From contig JAGSYV010000012.1 of NCBI GenBank assembly GCA_018262505.1, forward strand, positions 1 to 34,621: DNA of 34,621 nt. Reading direction: 5' to 3'. The notes under the pieces were generated by a model, which was given only the letters and a program-made list of their open reading frames with translations, did not search any database and was not told the origin of the DNA. Position 1 is the stretch's first letter. Each line of letters begins with the position of its first letter. Below are positions 24,372-33,877 of this stretch, piece by piece. The stretch is from Pseudomonadota bacterium (GTDB lineage: Bacteria; Pseudomonadota; Alphaproteobacteria; Rhizobiales; Pleomorphomonadaceae). Position numbers and translations under genes: made by a program.

Positions 24372-24443
24372 GAGCAATTTCAGCAAAAGTGGGAACCGGT
24401 TTGCGGCCGAAATTGTGATGAAACACAAAAGCTAGAGTATTTC
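24372..24443 (+). repeat. Rhizobial intergenic palindromic repeat, diverged copy
   Basis: The sequence GCAATTTCAGCAAAAGTGGG, ACCGGTTTGCGG, then CACAAAAGCTAGAG, follows the pattern of the RIME-like repeat that also occurs at 32288-32390 and 33677-33776. It lies between the convergent lerI and deoR2 genes. Confidence 0.6.
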
Positions 24444-24476
24444 ATTCGGCCGCCACTTCCCCTCACACAAACGTCT

Positions 24477-25280
24477 TCAAGTCTCGACAATGGTGAGCCT
24501 GACACCGTCCTTCTGCAGAGCATCGGCGTCTGCTTGAGAAAGGCCGCTATCGGTAATCACCTGGTCGAACTCAGTCAGCATGGCGAGCTTGATCAAAGAC
24601 GTCTTGCCGAACTTGGAGCTGTCGATCAGCAGGATCTTGCGATCGGCGGCCTCCATCAGCGCGCGTTTTGTCTTCACCACTTCCTCTTGCTGATGAAAAG
24701 CGATGAGACCGAGGATGGTCGACGTCGACATGAACAGGGTATTGGCGCGTAGGGAACCGACGGCTTGCTCGCAAAGATAGCCGAAGAAGGCGTTGAAACG
24801 CGCGTTGTAGTGTCCGCCGAGACAGATGGTCTCGATGCCCGGAGCATCCTTGAGCGTGTCGATGATCGTCAGACTGCTGGTGATCACCGTCAGCGGCTTG
24901 CAATCGACGAGGTGCGCAGCGAGATGGCCGACCGTCGTCGAATCGTCGAGGATCACGGCTTGGCCCGGCTCGACGAGTTCCGCGGCGGCGCGGGCGAGGG
25001 CATCCTTCTCGGCGTCGGCAAGGCGGGCGCGGTAGAGGATGGTGCTGTCGGCGAGGCTGGACGAGCGGACCGTCACGCCGCCGTGGACGCGGCGAACAAT
25101 TCCCTGCTCCTCCAAGAGCCTGAGATCGCGATGGACAGTCATCCGGCTGACGCCGAAATGGTCGGCAAGTTCCTCGACTTGCGCCGAACCGGCCGGCAGC
25201 AGGTAGTCGAGCAACGCTTTGCGTCGTCCAGTCGGACCGGCCGACGCTCTCACTGACTGGAAATCATCGTTATTTTGCAC
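24477..25280 (-). CDS. DeoR/GlpR-family transcriptional regulator (copy 2)
   Basis: A 267-residue close paralogue of the regulator at 4500-5318, with the same winged helix-turn-helix (GVSRMTVHRDL, IVRRVHGGVTV) and sensor motifs (DDSTT, CLGGHYNARFNAFFGYLCE, FMSTSTILG, TKRALMEA, DSSKFG). The start GTG 25280 is chosen by alignment with the paralogue; the frame stays open to TTG 25385, but those 35 extra residues look non-homologous. It lies tail-to-tail with the dhaK2 operon exactly as copy 1 lies tail-to-tail with the dhaK1 operon. Probably a repressor responding to a tetrulose phosphate (inference). Confidence 0.9.
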   Translation of the reverse strand: MQNNDDFQSVRASAGPTGRRKALLDYLLPAGSAQVEELADHFGVSRMTVHRDLRLLEEQGIVRRVHGGVTVRSSSLADSTILYRARLADAEKDALARAAAELVEPGQAVILDDSTTVGHLAAHLVDCKPLTVITSSLTIIDTLKDAPGIETICLGGHYNARFNAFFGYLCEQAVGSLRANTLFMSTSTILGLIAFHQQEEVVKTKRALMEAADRKILLIDSSKFGKTSLIKLAMLTEFDQVITDSGLSQADADALQKDGVRLTIVET

Positions 25281-25664
25281 GGCAAGGGATCCGTCGCTGG
25301 GGGATTTAGGCAGACGGTTCCGTCGTGGTGTCGCCCTGGAGACCAAAGGCGCCACCCGCCCAATCAGAGAGCCCTCCGCAACCAATGGCTGTCGGGGTAC
25401 TGGTAACCTCTTCCCTGATCCATTGGGCTAAGGATGACATCACAGCTCTCCTGTTTGAGACAGTTTCTATCGTAAAGTCACAAATATATCAACATAACTT
25501 ATCAAACAAACACAGATTGGTCGATTTGGATGTTATGCTGTTATCTCGCGCTTCGCGCCGGCCGGCTCGGATATCGAGGCGATCGTTGACCCAAAAGCGG
25601 GTGCCGACGGTCCCAAGCCCTTCCGGCGCGGTCGGCGGCACATTCGCTCAACCAGCGTCGAGAC
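25281..25664. other. Intergenic region upstream of deoR2
   Basis: The segment near 25480-25510 is AT-rich with TCAACATAACTTATCAAAC, sharing TCAACATAAC with the deoR1/tal control region, and probably holds the deoR2 promoter. From 25545 to 25664 the sequence is GC-rich with a plus-strand open frame that has no recognised domain. No terminator for the PLP-enzyme operon was seen. Confidence 0.4.
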
Positions 25665-26948
25665 CTATCGTTCCACGCCGGAAAAGATCACGGCAATCTG
25701 CCTGCCGGCCTTGGGCTTGGCGATCACGCCGGCGAGGCCGGCGGTTCCTGTGGCCGACGCGACGATATCGGTGTGCAGGCGTCCGGCCTTGTGAGCCGCC
25801 GCAATCTGGGTCTCGTCGACGACGACGGTTGAACCGCCGCTGGCGCGCATGCCTTCGGCAGTTGCCCACCAGTCATAGGTTTCGTCGTCGAGAATGCCGT
25901 GCGCGAGGCTGATCGGCGTTGTTTCCCATGGCCACATGAACTGCGACCGCTGCCTCGCCGCTGTTGGGAGGTCGACCCCGTCGAGGCGTTCCCAGGCACG
26001 TGCCAATGGCGCGCAGCCGGCCGTCTGGACGGCGAACAGCTTGGGAAGGGAAGACAGCAGGCCGTTGGCGCGCGCCAGCGCCAATCCCTGCGCCAGGGCG
26101 CTCGCCAATGCTCCGCCGCCAACTTGCACGAACAGCGCATCCGGAACCGTCCCGATCCGGCCGAACTCTTCCGCCATCTCGAAGGCCAGCGTGCGGCCGC
26201 CTTCGATGGCCAGTCCGTTGTCTGTGCCTTGTACGCCGAAGGGAATGGCGCCAGCGGCAACCGCCTCGCGGAAGCGCAGGTAGCAGGGATCGCCGGCCTC
26301 TCCTGGGCGCCTGTCGCAGATGGTGATCTGAGCACCGAGTTCCTTTAGTCGCGTCTTCACGACCGCGTCGGCGTCGGGCGGAATGAACACATCGAGCGGC
26401 CATTCGGCGGCCCGCGCGATCACGGCGGCGGCGAGGGCCGCGTTGCCGCAGGAGGCGATTGCCAGCCGGCGTGCCTTGAGGTTCTCGCCGGCTGGCAACC
26501 CGGTTGCCTCCAGGACGCGCAGATAGAGCATCACCCCCATCAGGTGGCGCGCCTTGTGGGATCCCGAGACGTTGTGGGTCTCGTCCTTTACCCAAAGTGA
26601 GCCAGAGAGGCCGATCGCCCCCGCGAGGTCCCGCTGTTCAGCCATTGGCGTGACACGGAAGCCGTGCCCGTCAACGGCCGTCAGGGCTTGGTCGAGCCTG
26701 CCAACGAGATCAAACCAGGCCGTATCGGGAAGCCCCGACGACCGTGCCAGCCGATAGGGGGAAAGCCAGGCCCGATAGCGCAGGAAGGGATCGGTTTCAT
26801 TGCCAACCGAAAACGACGAGACCTCGTTCTCGGCGACGAGAACGTGGTCGATATCGTCGCCCAAGCCGGCATTCGGGCAGGCAAAGGCCAACCGAACGCC
26901 GGCGTCGATCTCAGCGCCACAGCCGTGGCAACGAAACCTGATGGCCAT
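25665..26948 (-). CDS. Fold-type II PLP-dependent enzyme (threonine synthase/ammonia-lyase-like), second gene of pair
   Basis: A 427-residue protein. An N-terminal knuckle CHGCG (Cys7, Cys10) with ACPN (Cys24) resembles the zinc ribbon of threonine-synthase-like proteins but has only three cysteines. The PLP lysine is probably Lys132 in NVSGSHKARH, the Asn loop is ASCGNAALAAA, and the phosphate loop is QVGGGALASAL. These place it in fold type II with threonine synthase, dehydratase and diaminopropionate ammonia-lyase. The start is ATG 26948, five bases after the stop of the upstream PLP gene, so the two are co-transcribed. The substrate is unknown. Confidence 0.85.
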   Translation of the reverse strand: MAIRFRCHGCGAEIDAGVRLAFACPNAGLGDDIDHVLVAENEVSSFSVGNETDPFLRYRAWLSPYRLARSSGLPDTAWFDLVGRLDQALTAVDGHGFRVTPMAEQRDLAGAIGLSGSLWVKDETHNVSGSHKARHLMGVMLYLRVLEATGLPAGENLKARRLAIASCGNAALAAAVIARAAEWPLDVFIPPDADAVVKTRLKELGAQITICDRRPGEAGDPCYLRFREAVAAGAIPFGVQGTDNGLAIEGGRTLAFEMAEEFGRIGTVPDALFVQVGGGALASALAQGLALARANGLLSSLPKLFAVQTAGCAPLARAWERLDGVDLPTAARQRSQFMWPWETTPISLAHGILDDETYDWWATAEGMRASGGSTVVVDETQIAAAHKAGRLHTDIVASATGTAGLAGVIAKPKAGRQIAVIFSGVER

Positions 26949-26952
26949 GGCC

Positions 26953-28458
<1,506 letters not shown>

Positions 28459-28968
28459 ATCGGGTATCCCTTTGTCCATTCGCGGTGCCGCCCATGCGTT
28501 CCCGCTGGAGCACGACCGCTCGTTCCGATTGCGCGGTGACCGAAGGATCACCGGCGCTGCGTTCTTTGTCCGCCGTTGATGGCGCCAGTGCCACTGCGAG
28601 CAGACGACCTATTCAGGCAGGTCGTTCCTGCCAGGGCCGAAGATGACCCAGTTTTGCGAGCGGCGACTTGATATGCCGCAAGCGCTCATCACGCTGAATG
28701 GCCCGACACCGGCACGGGAATAGGATGGAACCATGGCCGGCGCAACGGAATACGATGTGTTCCGTATGGGCGGATGCCGCGGCTGGAAACCTCAAGACAG
28801 AGCCCTTATTGTCGTCATGACCGATGTGGCGCTCGATCACCACGCAATGGGTGGGGCCGGATATGAAATCACCCGTCGCGTCAACCGGCCCATTGTTTCC
28901 TTTGGCCCGCTTCCGCGACTGCGCTATTCAGGCGTGCAAAGACGCTTACCTGTACTTCCGAAGAGCGA
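28459..28968. other. Divergent intergenic region
   Basis: No gene is supported here. It must hold promoters for the minus-strand PLP pair and the plus-strand glycosyltransferase. A short hairpin, CGGTGACC with GGATCACCG around GAA (28534-28553, one bulge), lies in the leader of the PLP operon. A 79-residue open frame (28733-28972) overlaps the next gene and shows no domain. Confidence 0.4.
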
Positions 28969-30255
28969 ATGATGAAAATATCGCGAGTTTACTGCTGTTG
29001 CGCCATAAGAGACATCGAAGTATGGGCTGTCGCCTCCAAATTCATACCGAAATATATCGAAGCGGATTCCTATTGCGTCATTGTCCCTGACAGTGATGCA
29101 CCGGCGTTCCGTTGGGTCACGGACTCTCGTTTTTCAGTGATCCCTGAATCGGAATACACGGGCCGTTTTGAAGCGGCGCTCGCGTCGGCAATAGAAAAGC
29201 ACGGGTCAGCCAGGTTTGGCTGGTATATCCAGCAATTCATAAAGATCGCTGCGATGGCGTCGGGGAATCCCGATGACTACGTCCTGATCTGGGATGCCGA
29301 TACCATTCCTGTTCGAAAAATCTCATTCTTTTCCCAGGATGGAAAGATATTATTTTATACCGGGTCCGAGCACCACAAGCCTTACTTCGAGTCTATTGAG
29401 CGGCTGACCGGCCTGTCGAAGGCTATACCTCAGTCTTTCATTGCTCAATGCCTGTTGGGAAAGGCTGGCTGGACCGCAGAGTTCCTCGACCTGGTTCAGG
29501 AGCGCTCCGGAAAAGATCCCTTCCAGGCCATTATCGACGCAACGGACCTCTCGGAAAAATCGGGATTCAGTGAGTATGAGACGCTTGGGACGTTCTTTTT
29601 CAGTAAATACAAAGATCTGTTTGCTCCTTCGGGACGGAAATGGGAGCGAAATGGTTATTCTCTGCTTGGATCGCCCCTCAAGTTGGAAGGCCCCCATTCC
29701 CGGTTTCTGCTGCGTAATGCTGATTTCGTAGCCTTCGAGAAATGGGATTTGAAAAACAAGCAGGACCGCCAGCGCCGCAGAAGGACGCAGCGGCCGATCC
29801 GGACGAGGATAGCTGATTTGGCCTCGCGGGCTTTCTCGAAGAAAGAGAAGCCCAACCTACGAAACGACATCGACAAGTTTATCGGGCTTTATTTCACCGA
29901 AAAATTCCACAAGACGATAATTCACATAGGCGCGGATGAAGGCACGCAAAACGTTCTTCTAAGCAAGACCGATCCGTTCTCCGATGAGAACACCACATGG
30001 ATGCGCGTCGAAACCTTGAAGTCCGCCGCTTTTGATTGCGACATGAGAAACGCGCTCCTCTGCGTCGATGCACCAGGAGATGCGTGTGCGGTTCTCGCGG
30101 AAATGGATTGGCGGCGAGCCCCGAAGTACATTCTCGTCAAGAGTGAAGCAAAGACGCGGGAGGGTCTGGAAGCCTTCCTGGAGGAGAAAAGGTTCCAACA
30201 TTTGGGGGGAAGCCGTGAAAGACTGTTCGTGCGTACCTACTCGGTCGAGGCCTGA
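28969..30255 (+). CDS. DUF6492-type glycosyltransferase with FkbM-like C-terminal tail
   Basis: A 428-residue protein. Residues about 1-250 match the DUF6492 glycosyltransferase pattern: RFGWYIQQFIKIAA, VLIWDADTIPV (residues 105-115) with the metal-binding DAD, and ESLGTFF-like YETLGTFFFSKY. After a basic linker (QDRQRRRRTQRPIRTR) the last 120 residues read TIIHIGADEGTQNVLL, LLCVDAPGDACAVL, RRAPKYILVKSE, resembling a degenerate FkbM-type methyltransferase fold. The start is ATG 28969 or the adjacent ATG 28972, behind GAAGAGCG. Base composition is clearly more AT-rich than the neighbours, suggesting transfer. It may modify a surface polysaccharide, but no acceptor or partner gene is visible. 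Confidence 0.75.
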   Translation: MMKISRVYCCCAIRDIEVWAVASKFIPKYIEADSYCVIVPDSDAPAFRWVTDSRFSVIPESEYTGRFEAALASAIEKHGSARFGWYIQQFIKIAAMASGNPDDYVLIWDADTIPVRKISFFSQDGKILFYTGSEHHKPYFESIERLTGLSKAIPQSFIAQCLLGKAGWTAEFLDLVQERSGKDPFQAIIDATDLSEKSGFSEYETLGTFFFSKYKDLFAPSGRKWERNGYSLLGSPLKLEGPHSRFLLRNADFVAFEKWDLKNKQDRQRRRRTQRPIRTRIADLASRAFSKKEKPNLRNDIDKFIGLYFTEKFHKTIIHIGADEGTQNVLLSKTDPFSDENTTWMRVETLKSAAFDCDMRNALLCVDAPGDACAVLAEMDWRRAPKYILVKSEAKTREGLEAFLEEKRFQHLGGSRERLFVRTYSVEA

Positions 30256-30365
30256 GCGCACTTTTCCCATGATTTCGTGATGCAAGAGGGCGAACTGGCA
30301 GGTCTCTGGCCTCCGCCCGCTTCCGGTTTCGCGTTTGGCTTTCACGTGTCGAGCCGGTCCCCTGA

Positions 30366-30539
30366 TCATTGCCGTCCTCGATACCGGCCGACGGCGATTT
30401 GAGCGAGGCCAAAGCCGGTATTGCCGGCGGTCGCCTCGGCTTTGGCGGCCGAAATCATCGACAGGGCGACGCGATCCTTGATCGAGCCTTCGGGGTTGGC
30501 GCTTTGGAGCTTGACGAACAGATGGCAGGGGCCGTTCAC
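30366..30539 (-). pseudogene. Remnant of a cysteine synthase-type gene
   Basis: Reading from the GTG at 30539, the frame gives about 57 residues including LFVKLQSANPEGSIKDRVAL, then AGNTGFGLAQIAV and a stop. This is the start of a cysteine synthase fold (family form ILVKLEs-NPgGSVKDR and SGNTGIGLA), with the stretch between the lysine and Asn loops shortened and everything after it lost. The frame starts within the stop of the aldo/keto reductase gene (GTGA overlap). It is best read as a decayed fragment, not a working enzyme. Confidence 0.7.
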
Positions 30540-31486
30540 GCCACCTTGGCGAACCGGCGTGGGTGAAGGGGACCGCGCCCGTCGCCGAGCGCCGGCAAGA
30601 GGTTGGCGATATCAGAGAGGTCGCGTACCGAGAGGTCGATCTCCGACGCGCGGGCGATGGCGGTGACATGCTCGGGGCATCGAGCGCCTACGGCGACGCC
30701 GGCCACCCCCGGCCAGGTCAGGCTCCAAGCGGTGGCGATGGCGGATGGCGCCGCGTGCCGGCGGGCGGCGATCACGCGCAGGAGTTGTCTGAGTGGCCCG
30801 AGCTCGTTGGACGCGTTGGCCGGCCGGTCCTCAGACAGGAGTTCGCCGCCACCGAGCGCGCGGTAGGCGATAACGGTCGGCGGCGTTCGTCGCCACAGGA
30901 GTTCGCTGTCGCCAATCCGGCGATCGAGTAGCGACAGTTCGACGTAGACGGCGTCGCAGGTTCCGATCCGCTCGGCACGTTCGAGACGGGCGCTGTCGGG
31001 GGCGACCAGACCGACCGTGCGCACCAGGCCGCTCTGCTTGAGGTCGAGCAACGCCGACCAGGCGTCTTCGAACAGAGCGTCGGAACCGGTCGCGAGATTG
31101 AGTTTGACGAGATCGACCGTCTCGACGCCGAGACGGGCGAGCGACCGTTCGAGCTGCTGGCGGAGGCGGCGTGGTTCGGTCATCGGCTGCGGTGTTGCCC
31201 GGCGAGAGCGCCCGTCCCAGTCAAAGCCCACCGCCGTTGCGACGAACGGACGATCCGCGGCCGGTAGCGCGGCGAGGGTGCGGCCGACGAGCCGCTCGGC
31301 GCCGCCGAATCCGAACACGGCGTCGGTGTCGATCCAGTTGAGACCGAGGTCGATGGCGCACCGGAGTGTGGCATCAGCGATATCGTCGCTGATGCCTGTG
31401 CCAAAGGTCGCCGTACCGAGTCCCACGCGTGAAAGCGGCGAACCGCTGGCAGTGGTGAGGGAACTCGGCATTCGGCCTTCATGCAT
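30536..31486 (-). CDS. Aldo/keto reductase family protein with altered active site
   Basis: A 316-residue TIM-barrel protein of the aldo/keto reductase family: LGTATFGTG, NWIDTDAVFGFGGAE, RLGVETVDLVKLNL, SGLVRTVGL and a C-terminal cofactor region VAGVAVGARCPEHV. The catalytic Asp is present, but the Tyr is Phe (VFGFG), the Lys is Ala (VATAVGF for ATKxG) and the His is Asn (VKLNLAT for xxLHxPD). It may therefore lack normal reductase activity. The start is ATG 31486 behind GCGAGGAAA. It diverges from an Rrf2 regulator, with a 337-base gap. Confidence 0.82.
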   Translation of the reverse strand: MHEGRMPSSLTTASGSPLSRVGLGTATFGTGISDDIADATLRCAIDLGLNWIDTDAVFGFGGAERLVGRTLAALPAADRPFVATAVGFDWDGRSRRATPQPMTEPRRLRQQLERSLARLGVETVDLVKLNLATGSDALFEDAWSALLDLKQSGLVRTVGLVAPDSARLERAERIGTCDAVYVELSLLDRRIGDSELLWRRTPPTVIAYRALGGGELLSEDRPANASNELGPLRQLLRVIAARRHAAPSAIATAWSLTWPGVAGVAVGARCPEHVTAIARASEIDLSVRDLSDIANLLPALGDGRGPLHPRRFAKVA

Positions 31487-31823
31487 TTTCCTCGCTCCGG
31501 ATGGTTGCTCGCCGGTCTTCGCCGGAATTCCTGAAAAGGCTAGTCAATATTCCGGTGGACCATCAGGCTTTCGTTTTCCTTTTACCGGCGGATGCGGGAA
31601 CGATATGCCGCGACAAGGCTGTTTTGCCGCAAGCTATTGCCATGACATCTCAAGATGTCCCGAGATGCGGCTCCAGCCAGAGGCTGTCGCGCGTGGCAAC
31701 GAGGCGGAAGACGAGGTGGATGAGGTGGCCATGTCACGGCGAAAGCTTGCCGTCGGACATTCGGTCGATTGACGTCAATCGCTGGCGCCGCTATCTCGGC
31801 CTTAACGCGTCCGGAGACGATCG
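31487..31823. other. Divergent intergenic region between aldo/keto reductase and Rrf2 genes
   Basis: No gene with domain support is seen. The left part (about 31540-31600) is somewhat AT-rich and may hold the promoters. No clear inverted repeat was found. Confidence 0.35.
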
Positions 31824-32267
31824 ATGCTGACCAAGAAGGGCAAATACGGGCTCAAGGCGCTGGTCCATCTCGCCCGATCGGAACCGGGCAAGGCGATCCA
31901 GGTGGCGGAAATCGCTGCGCGAGAGAATATTTCCAAGAAATTTCTCGACGCGATCATGCGCGATCTCAAGAACGCCGGCTTCGTCCGCTCATGGAAAGGG
32001 CCTGGTGGTGGCTTCGCGCTGAGCCGCCCCGCTACCGAGATCCATGTCGGGCCGGTGGTGCGGGCGCTCGACGGGCCGCTGGCGCCAATTGCCTGTGCCA
32101 GCCGCACCGCCTTTCAGCCCTGCGACGACTGCGGCGACCTCTCAACCTGTTCGGTGCGCATCGTGATGACCGAGGTGAGGGACGCCATGGCCGAAGTGCT
32201 CGACCGTACCACGCTGGCCGACATGCTGCAGAAGTCCAATACCGCCGCCATGGTGCTCGCCGACTGA
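31824..32267 (+). CDS. Rrf2-family transcriptional regulator
   Basis: A 147-residue protein beginning MLTKKGKYGLKALVHLA, the canonical Rrf2 start, with a winged helix-turn-helix (IQVAEIAARENISKKFLDAI) and the wing SWKGPGGGFAL. Four cysteines, Cys91, Cys100, Cys103 and Cys109, lie where IscR- and NsrR-type members bind an Fe-S cluster; spacing differs from IscR, so an iron-sulphur or thiol sensor is likely but unproven. The start is ATG 31824 with GGAGA upstream. It may control the divergent aldo/keto reductase gene. A rhizobial repeat follows. Confidence 0.92.
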   Translation: MLTKKGKYGLKALVHLARSEPGKAIQVAEIAARENISKKFLDAIMRDLKNAGFVRSWKGPGGGFALSRPATEIHVGPVVRALDGPLAPIACASRTAFQPCDDCGDLSTCSVRIVMTEVRDAMAEVLDRTTLADMLQKSNTAAMVLAD

Positions 32268-32287
32268 CGAGCCGTCGCCTCAACAGG

Positions 32288-32390
32288 CCTAGATCGCCGT
32301 GCGTCCTGACGGACGCAAGATGACGATCTAGCTTTTTGTTGTTGCATCGTATTTTCCGAAAACCGGACTCCACTTTTCGGTCCGATGCTT
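32288..32390 (-). repeat. Rhizobial intergenic palindromic repeat (RIME-like), inverted copy
   Basis: Read on the minus strand: GCATCGGACCGAAAAGTGGA, then GTCCGGTTTTCGGAAAAT, ACAAAAAGCTAGATCG and TTGCGTCCGTCAGGACGCAC. The same order of blocks is found on the plus strand at 33677-33776, so the copies are inverted relative to each other and flank the LysR/tautomerase pair. Confidence 0.82.
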
Positions 32391-32424
32391 TAGCCGGCCC
32401 GCTGCCATCAGCGCACGGCGCCCC

Positions 32425-33312
32425 TCATCCGAAGCGCGCGACAAGAAAGTCGATCACGCTTCTCAACATCGCAGTGGGGCGGCGATCCGGCGCATAAACG
32501 AGAGACATCGGCGTCGGTCGGTAAGACCACTGGGGCAGCACGGGCACCAGCGCGCCGGAGGCGAGATCTGCCGCCAGTAGCAGCTCCGGCTGAAGTATGA
32601 TGCCGGCACCGTGGAGTGCCGCCACGCGCAAAGCTTGCCCCTGATTTGCGGTGAAGCTGCCCTTGGTGACGATCTCGCGTGTTTGGTTTTCCGGCCCTAC
32701 GAGATGCCAGCGGCCTTGCGTTCGCCAGTAGGTGTGGCCGAGGCACTCGTGTTCCGCCAAATCTTCCGGGGTTCGTGGCGCGCCAAAACGCGCAAGATAA
32801 TCCGGCGATGTCGCGAGAACGCGCCGATAGGGCCGCAGTGGCCGCGCGACAAGGTTGGTGTCTTTCAGTTCGCCGATGTGAATGCCGAGTTCGTAGCCCT
32901 CGCCAATCATATCGTGCGGATTGTTGTCGAGGGCGAGATCGATGCTGACCCGAGGATTTAGGCGCATGTATTCGACAAGCGCAGGAACCAGGTTTTGCGT
33001 TCCGAAGCTGACGGGAGCCACCAATCGCAAACGCCCGTGTGGGGTCGACTGCAGTTCCGAGGCGGATGCTTCGGCAAGCTCTACTTCGGCCAGGGCGGCC
33101 TTGCTTCGCTCGTAGTAGAGTCGTCCGACTTCGGTCAACTGCTGGCGCCGCGTCGTGCGATGCAACAATCGAGCGCCAAGGCGCTGTTCGATCGTCCGAA
33201 CATGCTTGGCAGCCATGGCTGGCGACACGCCGCTGGCCTCCGCGGCTGCGGCGAAACTACCCAACTCGACGACCCTGACAAACATGGCCATGCCAGCCAA
33301 TTTATCCGCCAT
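32425..33312 (-). CDS. LysR-family transcriptional regulator
   Basis: A 295-residue LysR regulator: N-terminal helix-turn-helix (MFVRVVELGSFAAAAEASGV, then SPAMAAKHVRTIEQRLGARL) and a type 2 periplasmic-binding-like effector domain. The subfamily (RTTRRQQLTEVGRLYYER, LRLVAPVSFG) is that of small oxidoreductase regulators. The start is ATG 33312; a longer frame to 33591 runs across the divergent promoter and is not credible. It is divergent from the tautomerase at 33425, its probable target. Confidence 0.93.
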   Translation of the reverse strand: MADKLAGMAMFVRVVELGSFAAAAEASGVSPAMAAKHVRTIEQRLGARLLHRTTRRQQLTEVGRLYYERSKAALAEVELAEASASELQSTPHGRLRLVAPVSFGTQNLVPALVEYMRLNPRVSIDLALDNNPHDMIGEGYELGIHIGELKDTNLVARPLRPYRRVLATSPDYLARFGAPRTPEDLAEHECLGHTYWRTQGRWHLVGPENQTREIVTKGSFTANQGQALRVAALHGAGIILQPELLLAADLASGALVPVLPQWSYRPTPMSLVYAPDRRPTAMLRSVIDFLVARFG

Positions 33313-33424
33313 TCCATACCTTCTGGTTTTGAATGAAGATAGTGGCGGCGTATTTATCACCCAGCCGTTCCCTGAGATAGTCCATCCCGCCCGCTTCCGG
33401 GCGGCTTTCTCAAGAGGGACCGCA

Positions 33425-33610
33425 ATGCCTATTATCCACGTGGAAATGCATCCTGGGCGCACGCAAGAACAAAAGCGTGCATTCGTCCGTGAGGCCACCA
33501 AGGCCGCGGTCGAAACGCTGGCCTGCCCGCCGGAATCGGTCGAAATCATCATCGCCGAGATAGCAAAGGAATCGTGGGCGAAAGCCGGCAAATTGAAGTC
33601 GGACGCCTAA
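33425..33610 (+). CDS. 4-oxalocrotonate tautomerase family protein
   Basis: A 61-residue protein, the size of a 4-OT subunit. After removal of Met, Pro1 (MPIIHVEMHPGR) is the catalytic base, and Arg11 of the family is kept (PGRTQEQK). The position of Arg39 is Glu (ESVEIII), and the C terminus ends in Trp-containing ESWAKAGKL. The start is ATG 33425 behind AAGAGGGACCGCA. Family members isomerise or dehalogenate small unsaturated acids as hexamers; the loss of Arg39 suggests a different substrate. Divergent from the LysR gene. Confidence 0.88.
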   Translation: MPIIHVEMHPGRTQEQKRAFVREATKAAVETLACPPESVEIIIAEIAKESWAKAGKLKSDA

Positions 33611-33676
33611 AGTTCAAGGTTCGAAGGGTTCGCGGAAGACTGCGAAATCTTTCGCGGACGCCTTCATATGTTCAAG

Positions 33677-33776
33677 GCATCGGACCGAGAGCTGGAGTCC
33701 GGTCTTCGGAAAATCCGCTGCCACGACAAAGAGCCAGATCGCCATTTTGCGTCCGTCAGGAAGCACGACGACCTGG
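33677..33776 (+). repeat. Rhizobial intergenic palindromic repeat (RIME-like), direct copy
   Basis: GCATCGGACCGAGAGCTGGA, GTCCGGTCTTCGGAAAATCC, ACAAAGAGCCAGATCGCC and TTGCGTCCGTCAGGAAGCAC run parallel to the inverted copy at 32288-32390, differing at scattered bases. It lies after the tautomerase gene and before the tRNA. Confidence 0.8.
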
Positions 33777-33877
33777 AGGCGCGCTTTGAGCAATTGAACC
33801 CTTCAGGTCCGCACCGGCGGTCAAGCGTGTTGGCGCCGCAAATCATCGGCGGGCCGTGTTCGCAATTTTCAAGGAAT

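Noticed and set aside
25545..25664. Plus-strand open frame reading DIEAIVDPKAGADGPKPF as a possible gene relic
   Set aside because: No family could be recognised, and the stretch is too short to separate from chance coding in GC-rich DNA.
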